64,000 nucleotides of DNA from Stratiolaelaps scimitus (taxonomy: Eukaryota > Arthropoda > Arachnida > Mesostigmata > Laelapidae), in contig JABWDB010000001.1 of the NCBI GenBank assembly GCA_019614645.1, positions 16,781,501 through 16,845,500 on the forward strand, in the 5' to 3' direction. The notes under the pieces are model-generated. The model saw nothing but the letters and a program-made list of their open reading frames with translations. It was not told where the DNA came from and ran no database searches. Of this stretch, positions 36,910 through 49,039 are shown one piece after another. Numbering within the stretch: the stretch's first letter is position 1; the number at the start of each line of letters is the position of its first letter. A program made the translations under genes and the position numbers.

Positions 36910-37510
36910 ACAGAGAATCACTTGCAGTAGAATCAACTCAATCTCTGACCCTCACTAGAGGCCTAGTCAATGAGATGTTATAGAATATATTTGCAGCTTT
37001 AAATGACATCAGCCCTTATTTTCCTACTCTTTAGTTTGAGTGTACGCTGGGTTTGGACTGATTTTTCCCAGCACGTGTCCCAGTCAACTGTGCTGCGTTC
37101 AAATACATCACGATAGACTCACACACACGCACGCACACAATTCGGAATACAGCGTTTATATGCAGGAGGACCACACGGAAGCGAAGTCGCTTCCTTCGAG
37201 TGTATTTGAGTTTGAGACGCACAAGTAGTATCTACGTCATTGAGCGCTCGTGTTTCTATGGCAAAAAGGATGAAAACATAGGGCCCTTGCACCTGATCGG
37301 TCCCAGGTCTCTACTCAAGAAAAAACCCTGAGATGATATCGTTGCACAGTGCATTCACTTCATGTTCGTGGTGCGTATAAACATGTGCTATAGTCGTTGT
37401 CAAAAAATGTCATATTCATATGTGTGTGTGTGTGCTTCATAAACGGCGAGAGTTTTCTCACATCAGCTCGAAATGAAAGACATGAGCGTATTATATGTGG
37501 GTTTGACTGT

Positions 37511-37751
37511 TCAAGACTTGATCATTGGGATAAGTGTCATGGTAAATGCTAACGGTGTAAGAGCAACTCTGTAACGACCTATTATGCTGATAGAGGGTCA
37601 AGCGGAAGAAGAACGATGTTTTTACATCATGATTTAACCCCAATGGGAAAATCAAGATAAATATTCTTTGCTATTCTTACCGATGAAAACACCTACCGCA
37701 ATAAATAGGTGCCAACGCAAGTCCTCCAATAATTTCCAATAATATTACAAA
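37511..37751 (-). CDS. C-terminal exons of an unidentified membrane protein (set D)
   Basis: Two exons fit together: 37751-37681 and 37586-37511. The first follows an acceptor ending CTACTTAG and ends CATCG|GTAAGAAT. The second follows a strong pyrimidine tract ending TATCAG. The phase (two bases plus one) rejoins as CGC, and the combined 147 nt gives 48 codons plus TGA. The first exon encodes a hydrophobic stretch (FVILLEIIGGLALAPIY) that could be a transmembrane helix; the second is basic and then hydrophobic, ending in a lysine-serine tail. The intron is 94 bp. A candidate preceding exon ends at about 38298 with AAAG|GTGAGG, also phase 0. The set ends about 670 bp upstream of the receptor start on the same strand. 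No family is recognised, and a short M4-like end of another receptor is possible. No AATAAA was seen close behind the stop. Confidence 0.35.
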
Positions 37752-37759
37752 CTAAGTAG

Positions 37760-39670
37760 ACTAGATGATTGAGTCCCAGAGGCTGAATATGGAAAAGGAA
37801 TCGTTTCTATTTTAGAAAAAAAATTTACAATTAACGCTTAAGCAATACAAAAGTGCAAAATGTACAACCAACTAAGCTCACAGAAACAATACGTTAACGT
37901 GCACATCTAAACAATCGCGAGTATCATTCATATGGTTTAAAACGAATGGGTATTCCATCTATCCAGTTCTGTCTAGGAATCTCGGGAGAGTCCCACTTGG
38001 ATCTGGACCCGATTTTTATAAAACCCTACGGATTCGACCATTTAGAAAATAATTAAGGATATCTCATATTTGGCCGTCGTCGGCCTATCGTGCGGCACTA
38101 CGAAACGTTCGTTAGAGTTTAAGAATCATGATATCTTTGTCAGTCTATGAAGATGTCAGTATGCCGCAAAGTCTATTTGAGCAGAGCTCAATAAACCTCC
38201 TACTACTGCTGCCACTATACAAGAAGAGCACGAATGGAGGCTTTCGCTGTATTAAAACGTGGGCTCAGGGTGCTAAGCACCCTAGGTCCTCACCTTTAGG
38301 AAAATACTGTTGTCTGTAACGCCCCAGCACGGCGCTTAGTCCTTTTCCGCTGGCGTGGGCTGTTCCCTAGTGACTAGTTCCTTTAGCCGTGGCCGTTTTC
38401 TGTGTAAATGAGGAAGCGAACTACAGAGAGAAAATGCTAACAGTAGCGGAAATAAAAGCTTTCTTTTGAAGTGCTTCCCTTGCGAAGCTTGTAGAGCTGA
38501 TGCTGGATGTATCCGTGCCCTCTAAGAAACCGCTCGGGCTTAGGTCTACAAGTGCTACTCGATCTAAGCCAACGGCCAGTGAGTCGCACTCAATTAACGG
38601 CTCCGAGCTGACAGGGTTTTATTTGGACCAATGGGGAGGCGGCCTTCAACGCTTGCTTTTTCGCTCCTGCATGCCACCCTCCATGGAAGATACTACCTGA
38701 AAGCCTTTCCTAAGAAGTGACTGAGACGTCAGTCTCGCCAAGTTTGAACAGTTCGTGTTCGAGCAAACATCACATGACTAGTAACGAAATCCAGATGGAT
38801 CAATATGCCACATTCTACACTGATGGAAATGTGATGAAGTTGATGCCTGTCTTTCTACTGTTAGTAGTGTACGCCTAACAGGCTTTTGCAGGCAGTGTCA
38901 TCAGTCTTGTCACGCCTAAACTACTGAAACATACGGGTATGCTTCGCCATTGGAACAAAAAAAATTAACATCAGTTAACAACCATGACGATTACGAGCTC
39001 ACTGTTTAATGCAAGCTTCGCAAACCTGCAATCCAAAAACTTTCCGATCCTGTTGGAATTGTCTGGCAGCAAGAACGTCGATTACTAACTCCACGAGTCT
39101 ATTGTTTCGGATGTTGTCACTGCCACAACAAACACCACTCGCTTGAACGGCCACCCAGCTGTACGCGGCTTTTCAGTTTCATTGTGTTATTAGGGCGTTG
39201 CTTCTTTAATTCGTCGGCTGTCGATCGGGGGCTGTTCTAGTCGTCTACCGCTTAATGGACACCACGACCACAATCTTTATACGGCCGGGCCGGTCAAGCC
39301 TAACCAATAGTCGCTCTGTCTATCCTAGCCGATTCGAAGCTCAAGGACAAATGTCACATCAGCCAATTTGTGCCACGGCTTGTGTCTCCACCCTTCATTC
39401 ATTCTGCTCGTGAACGTTGTTTACATCGTTAACATTTAACGGAGAAGTAATTGCCAGCCCATCTGGTAGAATGGACCTGCCTAGAACTGAAATTACCCGA
39501 ACCGCATTAGCCTAGTCATTTCTTGCCGAAGTCTTCTGTGATGCGGATGAGGGACCAAGATAAGACAACAAGCAGTATTCGATGGTTAATTAAAACTGAT
39601 CAAAAACACGGTTGATCAATTAAAATTGATCAAACATTGTTAAGGCGTATCGACAATTGGCCAACTGGCC
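37760..39670. other. No supported gene
   Basis: A possible small minus-strand exon ends at 38298 (AAAG|GTGAGG). The rest shows no family or splice pattern I can support. Confidence 0.3.
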
Positions 39671-39676
39671 AATGCG

Positions 39677-40087
39677 TCAAATCTTATAGGAATAGTAACG
39701 TTCGATGAAGATAATACACGAATGCGTGTATATCATATCTGTTCTATCGACTACACATGCAATGCAGTACAAACACACTTCTATTATTAGTCGAGGAGGA
39801 CAATAAAAAAATGTACTATATATACTACCTATTAACCCTATGTCCAACATTATATATATAATAGATTGACCCAAAAATATTGAGATTCCTATCGTCTTGC
39901 GCCGAATTCTTATTGTTGGCCGGTTTGCGTGCACGGCCATAATGCCCTGAATCGACGACAGGTATGCCGTTGGTGTGCACAGTTTAGGTAAGGCTGCTGG
40001 GACATTAATAGACATCGAGGGCGCCCATCCCTCTCCGAATCTCAATTCGACGAACGGATCGAGATAGTCGAAAAAGCTTTTCAGCAA
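39677..40087 (-). CDS. Open frame of unknown nature
   Basis: The frame is open for about 136 codons. The first half looks protein-like (DPFVELRFGEGWAPSMSIN, then PTAYLSSIQGIM and a basic run). The second half becomes hydrophobic and AT-rich and is probably not coding. A weak acceptor (AGCTCTAG) lies just before it, and no good donor was found. It could be an exon, a decayed transposon piece or chance. Confidence 0.2.
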   Translation of the reverse strand: MLKSFFDYLDPFVELRFGEGWAPSMSINVPAALPKLCTPTAYLSSIQGIMAVHANRPTIRIRRKTIGISIFLGQSIIYIMLDIGLIGSIYSTFFYCPPRLIIEVCLYCIACVVDRTDMIYTHSCIIFIERYYSYKI

Positions 40088-40812
40088 ACTAGAGCTTGGT
40101 CATTGACAACTTTGTCGGCTAAAATTGGCGCGCCTCGTAAAACATGTCGACTAATTATTAAAAATAATCTGAGGATGCAGAAAAAAAGTGCAAAATGGGT
40201 CCCTCATTAACTCGGTATATAAATAAAAGAGGTGCATACCTCTAGCTCACACTAAAAAAAGCTTTGTTTTAACTTACTTAGTTTAGCCGATATCGGAATG
40301 TATGTATCTCATTATTTTTGGGTCTAATGCATACATATATATATATATATATATAATGTATGACGTTTTACTTCCTAGTATTTCCATATATTTTAGTTCA
40401 TAAACAGCTAAGAAACACGATTTGAGCAAACCAGAAATGTCGTACCCTAATGATATGAAAACTAAACCAGAAAATAAATATAATCTTATATCATCATGCA
40501 TCAGATACGAGATCTAATCGCTAGCTAATCATTATTCCTAAAACAAAACAGTTATTATTATTACTTGTTGTACACCCTATATGACTCAATGATAGTGAAT
40601 TTTGTGTTAGGTAATTATTTTTTCATATTTGATTGTACCCGTCAACTCTCCAGCCTCAACTATACATAGTCATGTTTGAGCAAATCCCCCTATAGCGCGT
40701 ACGTCCACCTGCTGTAATTCATAATTCGCAGTTCTCATTAGAGTCCAATAGTATCTTAAAGCTCGACTGGATCATGAAACGATTCTATTTCAGCGTGAAA
40801 CTCCGCTGATCG

Positions 40813-40842
40813 GAACAGTGAACCATAAACTGTTCACTGTTC
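40813..40842. repeat. Inverted repeat, 11 bp arms, 8 bp loop
   Basis: GAACAGTGAAC and GTTCACTGTTC flank CATAAACT, giving a strong short hairpin. Confidence 0.8.
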
Positions 40843-40871
40843 ACAAGACTCGGCCCTTGTTGCTCTCTGCA

Positions 40872-40938
40872 ATAATCGTGGTTTTTTTTTTTTTTTTTTA
40901 GAGGAGGAAATTTTCTCGGCCCGCGGCTATAATCGTGG
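40872..40938 (-). mobile_element. Tiny poly(A) retroinsertion with target-site duplication
   Basis: ATAATCGTGG occurs at 40872-40881 and 40929-40938. Between them are 18 T and a 29 bp GC-rich stub. On the minus strand this is a short sequence ending in poly(A), flanked by a 10 bp direct repeat, the signature of LINE-driven retroposition. Confidence 0.7.
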
Positions 40939-40944
40939 CTATGA

Positions 40945-42381
40945 TCTTTCAAACGCACACGCTAGAAACTACTAGGTTTCTACCGAGCGACACCGGTGCT
41001 GCCGTTAGCTGCTGGGCGTTATCTTTATCCAGCGGACAATGTTTCGTGAGTGTTATTCTATCGCCCATAGCCATACAACCGGACGTCGTCTTCGGCAAAG
41101 GGTAGATTGTTAGGGCTGTGCGCGTCAAACCGTACGTCAAGTGGTCATCTCATTGTACGCGCCCTCGCGCATGGTTTCCCCACAATCTGAATTGTTTAGA
41201 CACAATTCAGACAGAATTCAATGTTTTTTGATCCCGGCGTTGGAAATACAATCATTTCCACCATAGAAAGACAAAGATTTGCTAGAGGACAGCGAACGGT
41301 GGGTGAATTTCCAAACGGGCAATATCGTTTCTGATGAAACAAATCGGATGCTGAAATGGGCCAGAGCAAAGTCGAAGGGTGACATTGAAGAAGAAGACTG
41401 TAGACCTATTCTATAATCGTTTTTTAAACATCTCATCCGACTTTCTGTGTCGTGCTAAGGCACAATAAAAGTTGGAATTTAGTTGGTTTAACTGACTGCT
41501 CGAACACTCCTTATATATATATATATTACGCAGAGTTTGGCTACCCACCACAAGGACAGTACAAGACAGATTACTAGCTCTCTTTCTCTCTCTGCTGTCG
41601 GTTCAGGTTCGGTGGCCCTCACCCGTCGATCTTGTGTCCAAGCCTGATTCGCTTTACCTTGTTCTCTCCGTCTGACTTTTTTCTTCTAAGCCTGTCTCTG
41701 TAAATTGAATGTCCTTGAAAAGTGGACTCACGCCTCTATATTCTTTTAGAAGTCTAACTCGGAGAGGTGCTTTCTTGGCTTATACCGGTTCGTCTACCTA
41801 AATAGGTTACTTGAGGTGAGGCCTACCATCCGGTTTGCATTTCATTGACTAGAGATTATATTCGTATAATACTGCAAGGCAAACAATCAAGTTAGTGAAA
41901 AATAAAAGTTAAAGCTTTGCTGCTTGAAAAAATCATGTGTTTCGCCACTATTTCGGTACATAACTATTGATGTGTTCAGAATACAATGTCATTTTGGAGT
42001 GGCCTGAATCCAGTCTATACTAGCTGGTCATCTGTCCCGATCGGATGCACGCCTAAGTGGTCACGAGGGTATGAATGATTGCGTAATTTGAGAGTGAGCG
42101 GCCTAAATAGTTTGACGACCCCGCTGAGGAGTGGGCTTTTTCAGCCACCAGTCTTTTACCGGTTGTGCGTGGAATCTGCAATTCAAGTATGCAAATACTT
42201 CGCGAGTTGACAGAACAAATTCTAGAAGTATATTTACTATTGTGTGTACAATGAGCCCACTCAACGATTAATCATGAACAAGACGCAAAATATATTTAGG
42301 TTCAAATGGCTTCAGACGATTCATTTGTACGATCAGCAAGAAATTCGTATGATGATGAGGCTGGCTCACTCTGATCTACCA

Positions 42382-42423
<42 letters not shown>

Positions 42424-42530
42424 GCTTGTCGGTGCACAAGCGTTGCAGAAAACAAAGTGTATCACGCGATGATGTTTGCGCGCTTATTTTGTCGTTCCAG
42501 CAGATAGGGCAAGGGGTCAAAGGGCTGATG
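40945..42530. other. No supported gene
   Basis: The region contains a short hairpin (TCTGAATTGT/ACAATTCAGA, 41187-41211), a short CT tract and a TA microsatellite. No exon is supported. Confidence 0.3.
42384..42418. repeat. (TA)n microsatellite
   Basis: About 35 bp of uninterrupted TA. Confidence 0.9.
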
Positions 42531-42542
42531 GTAATTACAAAG

Positions 42543-42548
42543 TTTATT
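42543..42548 (-). terminator. Polyadenylation signal AATAAA behind gene set C
   Basis: The canonical hexamer lies on the minus strand about 58 bp downstream of the TAG at 42606, a usual spacing for a short 3' untranslated region. Confidence 0.4.
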
Positions 42549-42605
42549 ATCCTCTTATGTATCAGAATGCATTGGTGTCTCGCGTGACACGCCCTTACCA
42601 CTCCG

Positions 42606-43527
42606 CTACTCAACTAGTGGATTCAACGCTGCTCTCAATGTCGTTTCGTGGTATACCAAAAGCATGCTTCCAAGTTCGCAAAACGGATACGCTTGAGGTA
42701 CAAAAGACAAAAAAAAAAACGAACAGGCAGTTAAAGTAACCTGTGTTCTCTCAGCGGCACCTCGAAGCCCTTCGACCAGCCTCGCACGCATGCAACCACA
42801 TCAGCTCAAAAGCCCTAAAATGGCTAAGTAGGATGTACAGCTTCAGTGGTGCTCCCCAAGGACGACGAAGTGGTGCCTCCATGCTATAGCTTTTACGTTT
42901 CTAAATTGTTCTGATCTTCTGCTTATCTTCTGCTTACATTCATCTTCGAAAACGAAAGAAATCACTTCAAGAGGGTGCTCAGAGAGAGAGAGAGAGTCGA
43001 GTTGCTGATGTCGTTGAGGTAAATTCTTGAGGTGGATTAATGCTAGTGTGACAATGCCGCTTTGCAGAAGTCCACACAACTCCTCAGACCAAAAGCGAGA
43101 AAAAATCAACATGAAATACAGGCCGTCTTCTTAGTTGCTTACAGACTTAGCTAGCACTCCATTGAGTGTAGGGGAATATTATCGTTTCAAGGCCGCTATT
43201 TGCTGTTATGTTTGGTACAATAGAGATTTTCGTAAGGGGTTTTCGGAGAAGCCATTTTTTTCTTTGCAGAAAAGCAGCCTGAAACTTAAAAAAAGTTTGT
43301 GGTCATAGTCACAAATGATCTATCATTTGAATACTGTGCCCCAGTTAGCATAACTCTTTTGGCGATGCTCCTGCCTGAGGGTTTACACTGTTTGTTACTC
43401 AACTGTTCGTGGTATGTATTGCACACCGCTGGCGTTGACGATTGTAATACATCGTCCCAAGACAACAATGTCCAGAGCGAGATCGTGTTCAGGGGGTGTT
43501 CTTGGGATGGATCACTTTGTGCCTTTG
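42606..43527 (-). CDS. 3' exons of an unidentified gene (set C)
   Basis: Three exons are proposed: 43527-43313, 43082-42938 and 42691-42606. Acceptors follow strong pyrimidine tracts (ending TTGCCAG, GGTCTGAG and ACCTCAAG). The middle exon ends GAAT|GTAAGC and joins the last exon in phase as a TCG codon. The first exon's donor (GTGACT) is weaker. The middle exon encodes 48 residues beginning ELCGLLQSGIVTLAL. The last encodes YPFCELGSMLLVYHE and ends TAG at 42606. AATAAA lies about 58 bp past the stop, which supports a true 3' end. I recognise no domain. The gene must continue upstream past 43.5 kb, where I could not place further exons with confidence. Confidence 0.4.
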
Positions 43528-43796
43528 CTGGCAAAAGTGTGACAACGGGAATGGCTTTTTTTTTTGCTCGAGAAAAGTAACGGTGCCCGAGTGCTTTGCC
43601 ATTAATATCCATTGACAACCGCGTGATTTCCACCGCAACTGTGGACACGCTACCACGTACACGTTTGCTAGTTTTCTATTATGAAATATGGCTGATACAG
43701 ATCGACAGCGTACATGTGGCACCTTATATATATATATATATAATATATGATAAGATATGGGACGCATGTGCAGTTAGGTAGATAATTAAATTGGAT

Positions 43797-43824
43797 TTAT
43801 TATTATAAACGTTTATAATAATAA
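43797..43824. repeat. Perfect 28 bp palindrome
   Basis: Both arms are perfect (TTATTATTATAAAC and its complement), centred on AACGTT with no spacer. It lies about 270 bp upstream of the first set C exon. Confidence 0.9.
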
Positions 43825-44450
43825 CTGTTGCTATTATAATTGATTGGTCATTTTGATGCGAATCGGCTTGTTTTTACTTACCTATTCCTCGGCCTCAATT
43901 TTAAGAATGAGGGCATATTTGTCCATCAGGAAACTCGTTATGGTAAGTTCATACAGTCAATATCAACATTTAATAGACCGTAGGAAAATATACTTACTAT
44001 TATTATAATTGTTATTATTATGTCTGCCTAGCACAAATGATTTGACCAGTCACCTTTTTTCGTTTTTGTTCTTCGCGAGAACTATCCTCATTCACCACTA
44101 ATATTCACCGGAGCGGCTAGCAAGCAATTTTCAATAAGATTGTGAACGATTTGGGAGTTTCTGCCAAACATAAGTTCACACCGGTCTGATAATAGGTTTA
44201 CTTACAAAGTTTGACAAAATAGTTTGAAAAAATTGGCTTCATTTATCACCCCATGTAAATGTGAAGAAAACATGAACTCGGTCCCGCCGTAGTTCCGTAC
44301 AGTTTCATGTCCACGCTAAGCAACGTTCATCACTGAGCGTGTAATGGCTACTTCAAATAAGCAAAGAAATATGATCTTTCGTTCGGATACCGCTAGAAAC
44401 TTCAATTTTAAACTTGGCACCTCAATCTGGCGTAACCAAGTTACGATTAG

Positions 44451-44466
44451 TTCTATTCGAATAGAA
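44451..44466. repeat. Perfect 16 bp palindrome
   Basis: TTCTATTCGAATAGAA reads the same on both strands. Confidence 0.85.
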
Positions 44467-45881
44467 TTCGACACGTATTTCAATCCAATCACGATGGAGG
44501 ACTCGTTGCTGCCAGGCTGAACGAAGTTCGTGCCACCCGGATTTGGGTAAATCGAATTGGATGAACTGTGCCGAACTATATAAGTAACACTAGAAGCCTG
44601 ATGCTTCGAAGGCCATGAACCTTCGTTAGGACGTTTGTGTCTATTTAGGTAGGCCCAAATGGAAACACGTATGTTTTCACTTTGACCCCCCGTCTGTACT
44701 TTGTATGAGTACCAAAATAGAAACTGCCAAATATATCTGTTCCTGGTGCGGGCTATTGCAACAGCTTCTTATGGAGTTCGAATCAACGTTGGGCAATGTT
44801 ATATAACTTGTCACGGGGCATATACGTTTCGTCAAATCGGCGAACATACAACTGCAGCTTCTCCATTTTTCGAACTTCGGAAGTGTTCGTTATTTAGTAA
44901 CAAAACAGTACCACTTAGTAATAAAAAAAAACTCTGTTTCGGTATCTGAATAAAATATAAAAGGTAACCAATAAAATAGCGGGACAAGTTAGCCAGTAGA
45001 TATAAAAAAATTAACACATAGTGTGGTGGTCAAATTAGGATAGTATGTATATGCATGTCAGACAACTAAAACAAGGACAACCCCAGGAAAGCCCTCGTAG
45101 CAAACCCCGAATAATAAGCCAGGCTGACGGTTTGAACAAGATGGAATTTAGGTATGTACCAGGCATATCTAGCAGTTACAGTCATAGCAATTGTATTTTT
45201 AATTATATTATTCACGCGAGGCCTTGCTATAGTTAAACGGTCACTAAATTATCGGGCAGCGTCCGGGAGAACATTCGATTTTTGTTGCTCAACAAAATAA
45301 ATGAGATTTATGAAAAAAATTCTATGCGTATATGACGCGGTCAGTTCATCTCTAAGAATTTCACTAAATAACTCGATGTTATCATCCGTGTTTTGTTTGG
45401 AGCATACAATAATGTCATGAGCTCGTTACCATAAGAGGTTTCTCGTAGAAGAGCCGATTCTTGCACACCGTTCTTGCAGACGAGTACCTGTGAATTGTTG
45501 TTGCTGATAACACACTGAACGGTCACTCGTCTGTCACACCCTGCTCATAATATATAATAGTAGATCGAGTACATATACTGACGAGATAAACAGCACACTA
45601 TCGGCGAATGCTTCAAAGAACCTTGCTAATGTGCTTTGTTACCGAAAGATTCGTCTTAGTATCGTGTAGTCGAAATAATGAAAAAAAAACAACCTATATA
45701 TGAAGTCTGCTGAGATATGTGGCAATTACATATTGGGTCGCTTTAATAACTTTCTCGAATATGTCATATCACTGCGGGGGTTGTTCCCACATATCCATCC
45801 AGAATTGTATTGCAGATTCTTAATTCTCATTTTATATCATGATCGTAGCATTTACCTGGTAAAGGTATTATTATAATATTC

Positions 45882-45907
45882 CTATATATATATATATATA
45901 TATATAT
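45882..45907. repeat. (TA)n microsatellite
   Basis: About 26 bp of TA. Shorter TA runs of 15-25 bp also lie near 9613, 10452, 14159, 26846, 40333, 43725, 49858, 51937 and 57049. Confidence 0.9.
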
Positions 45908-46450
45908 CACCGCTCATAGGGGTACGGGTATTGTAGGGCTGAGAGGTTTCAGCCCATAAAAGCTAATATACCATATAATAATTTAAATTTTAAAAGCATC
46001 TAACAAAGGGTTGCCTTTTAACAGGAAGCGGTGCTTGTCCCCCCATTAGTGATTATCGTGTACTGCCAAAATAAGCTAAAACCTCTTCTTAAAAACACGT
46101 CCGTCCAAAAAGTGACATTGGAGTGAAATACTAAATATATCATATTAGCCACGATTAATGTATGCAAGTTCTCTCGCGATTAGTTTGTTTCTTAGTAAAT
46201 AAACAGTACGCTTTTATACATAGTAATAGGCACACACTCGTTCTGTTTCAAAGACATCCTTTAGTGTCTATTTGTTTTTCATCCTCGTCCTTTGCTCGTT
46301 GCTTTCTGTTTTTTATCCTTCCTTGGTAGACATGTCTAGATAGCAACGTGTGGTTTAATTAAAGTATGCTTTCTCGCATAACTTTTTGATAATTCTTCTG
46401 TTTTGTTTTTGCCCTCGAATATACACGACTATCTAGATATGTATTTACAG

Positions 46451-46536
46451 ATAAAATGAAGAGAACATTGCAGGGGTCGTTGTCTTCGGAGTCGTCAACT
46501 TTGGGTCAGTCTCCCATAGTAGCGTTACGAACAACG
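46451..46536 (+). CDS. Possible small internal exon
   Basis: The stretch follows an acceptor ending ATTTACAG and ends at the donor ACAACG|GTATGT. It encodes 28 residues rich in Ser and Thr (KMKRTLQGSLSSESS), with two leading bases and a phase 0 exit. It is too short to identify, and the open frame alone is not evidence. Confidence 0.2.
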
Positions 46537-46899
46537 GTATGTAATGCACGAGCGTGTTCACATTGGAATGGTTTACTTGAAAATTGGAAGGGCCGTCACG
46601 CTATATTCTGCGCAGGGGCTTCTATTTATTGCTATTGCAAAAGGCAACGTTTGCAAACTGTTTATTGATAAAATCGACAGCGCGCGTTCGTTCAGTGTGC
46701 GAATATACGTCATCGGTCCTATAATAGCCCCGCATTCTGACCATAAACTACGATTCTGAGATTTCGAAGGATTGCAAAACGTTGACTTGACAGGCGGCAC
46801 TTCAATGTCGCGGAGTTGAAAACAAACGGAGCTTCCTGGTCTGCCAGCTGTACGTGGTGGCCTTCGATGAGTCGATTTCAAACCGACGTGAGGCTAACG

Positions 46900-48590
46900 A
46901 TAGTGCTCACAGAAATTTTCGTCTTGCTTTCTGCTCTCAGAAAATGTGGATTTTATGCAATTTTCTGGATTTTCCCATTTTCTACAGGGCTAAAACTTTG
47001 TAAATTCCATTAAAATGGTGTCGGCATCTAAATTAGCTACATTCGATGGTACAGATGAGCGCAAACACGGCATGTTTAACATGCTGCGATGTGCGTATTT
47101 TCACCGATAGCCATCACGATATGATAATTACGTGCTCGTTACACAATTTGTAAGTATGGAAGTTTTCTTCTCAGGTCACCAGCGGGAACGGAGAGAGACT
47201 GCAAAGCTGTGGACCAATGGAAATCAATGGTTAGGCAAATACTAACGTTTCTTTCACACCGCTTCTGAATGGTTTTTCTAAATGTCAACTGTAAAAGATT
47301 TCTACTCCCGTTCTATGATAGTGATCCCTGCATACACGAAAGGCTTAGCGCACCGAGCACCGATGCTAGGCTGTCAGTATTATTATCCCTATGATTATTA
47401 TTAATTGGGATCCCTCATTGCGAGGAGTCGAGCTTAGAACAGGGGACGCCCCCGACGTTCCTCCTCTAAGACCAGGAGCTAGAGCAAACGGACAGCTGTT
47501 GATCCATCTGCACGCGAGGGAACCGCAACATCTGTTTGCTACCCAACTTTCGGCAATACACCAAGTAGGTAACTCACAAGGTGGCGTCGATGACTGATGG
47601 ACGCAGCCAGATGCCGGAACGGATCTCGATCTCAGCGTCCTCTATACACAACAGCCGAGTAGAGGGAAGACTGCCCGCGAATTTTGACAAGTGCGAGCGT
47701 TGCTGCAACTATTTTTAGCGTTGTTGCTAGAAAGTCCACGTGGCTAACTGTGCCATCCTCAAAGCGTTTACTCTATCTTCATTATATTGTTATTTAATTA
47801 GTTTTGCTAATTAAAAGGGATTACGGGGAATAGTTAAAAAAAACATGGTTTTAGCATAGGAGCGTTAGACAGAGAATATAGTGGTGGCCTTATCGTTCAT
47901 AATGATTACAGTTCATAATGATTTTTAATCATACCACTTTCAAAAGATGTGATTAATATTGATATCTTCCACAAGAAACAGAGTTAGCCTTTGTTTCAGC
48001 TGACATCGTACTATGGTTGAGGGACTCATTCAATACCAAAAAGTATATATAGATACATGTATGACATAATACCGTGTGAATATATGATGAATTTCAACTT
48101 TCCCTTCTTGAATCAAGACAATTTATCTTTGTATTTACGTGCAAAAATCAGCTCAACCACGGCCTCCGGATCTATTCTATAGTGTAACTTTGCAAACATT
48201 GACAGTCAAGCAATACTGCGCCAGTAGGCTTATTAGTCTGTTAACGCCAATTAGGTAAATATGCCATGTCCTCTGAGCGGACCAGCGATCTTCGATCGTC
48301 GCCGACCGGTCTTCTGTGACTCTCCACATCTTTTAGATAGCACATGCCTAGCGTCTTCTGAATATCCTAATTGGAGCTCTTCGCCGACTATCATCTCCGA
48401 ACTAGAAACGGTAGACCTTTGCACATACACATTCCCTGACAGTGATAGATAAATTCAGGTGAAGCTAGCCTGGGCCATTAGCCTTCATTACAGATGGTAC
48501 TGACCATACAACGTAATTAATTGCGCGTTTCTGATCAAATCGAATAGGTAACCTGATCCGATATTGATAACGCGAATGGCAAGACGGAAG
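46900..48590. other. No supported gene apart from a SINE head
   Basis: Nothing beyond the SINE-like piece at 47.4 kb and AT-rich sequence. Confidence 0.3.
47391..47490 (-). repeat. tRNA-like SINE head, minus orientation
   Basis: The minus strand has CTCTAGCTCCTGGTCTTAGAGG, an A-box-like and stem region, and a B-box-like TGTTCTAAGCTCGACTCC. It ends in an ATT/ATA-rich tail. Confidence 0.4.
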
Positions 48591-48595
48591 TCAAT

Positions 48596-48880
48596 AGCTG
48601 CGTCCTGTGTCCCTCAGGACAGACGGACGACGTGACGCATACCCTATCCACATGCAGCAGACTGTAAGAAACAAGAGAAGAACTACACGGCGATGGCCGA
48701 TGGAACAGGTTGTCGACACCATGCTCGCGACAGCGGAAGGCTGGACCAACGGCGCGCGATTCTTGGACCGAATCATGAGGAAAAAGGAAGAATTAGAGAA
48801 GATAAGACGGCGGGACCTAGAAGGCCGACCGGGAGAGGTTTCTTCTGGAACCGGGCCGGTCCTAGAGGACCAAGCTTAAT
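48596..48880 (+). mobile_element. C-terminal remnant of a non-LTR retrotransposon (R1/I-like)
   Basis: 48596-48667 reads CVLCPSGQTDDVTHTL, then C, the Cys/His motif found near the end of LINE polyproteins. After a frameshift, 48660-48879 gives a helix-rich tail with MLATAEGWTNGARFLDRIM followed by KKEELEKIR, the usual W...F...IM..KE..E..R ending. Reverse transcriptase itself is not seen upstream. It is a 5'-truncated, broken copy. Confidence 0.5.
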
Positions 48881-49039
48881 TAAAGGCAACCCCCACCTCA
48901 AACCCTTGAACCTGAAGACATAATGAACAGGTGGCTCCACGTCCCAGGGCAAGTAACAGATGGAAATAGAAAAAAAGATGACCTGAATGGATAAATCCTC
49001 TAGCTACTCGTCGATCCACGCTGATATGCACCTACCATA

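Larger units (their letters stand above)
43830..46440. other. No supported gene
   Basis: A 12-codon stretch from ATG at 43907 to a donor ATG|GTAAGT at 43943 (+) could be a first exon; a donor on the opposite strand overlaps it. Otherwise AT-rich without signal. Confidence 0.25.

Noticed and set aside
43313..43527. A mariner-type transposase reading of the first set C exon
   Set aside because: A few residues (YHEQL, VML) recall mariner, but the DNARPH and SPD motifs are absent and splice sites give a better account.
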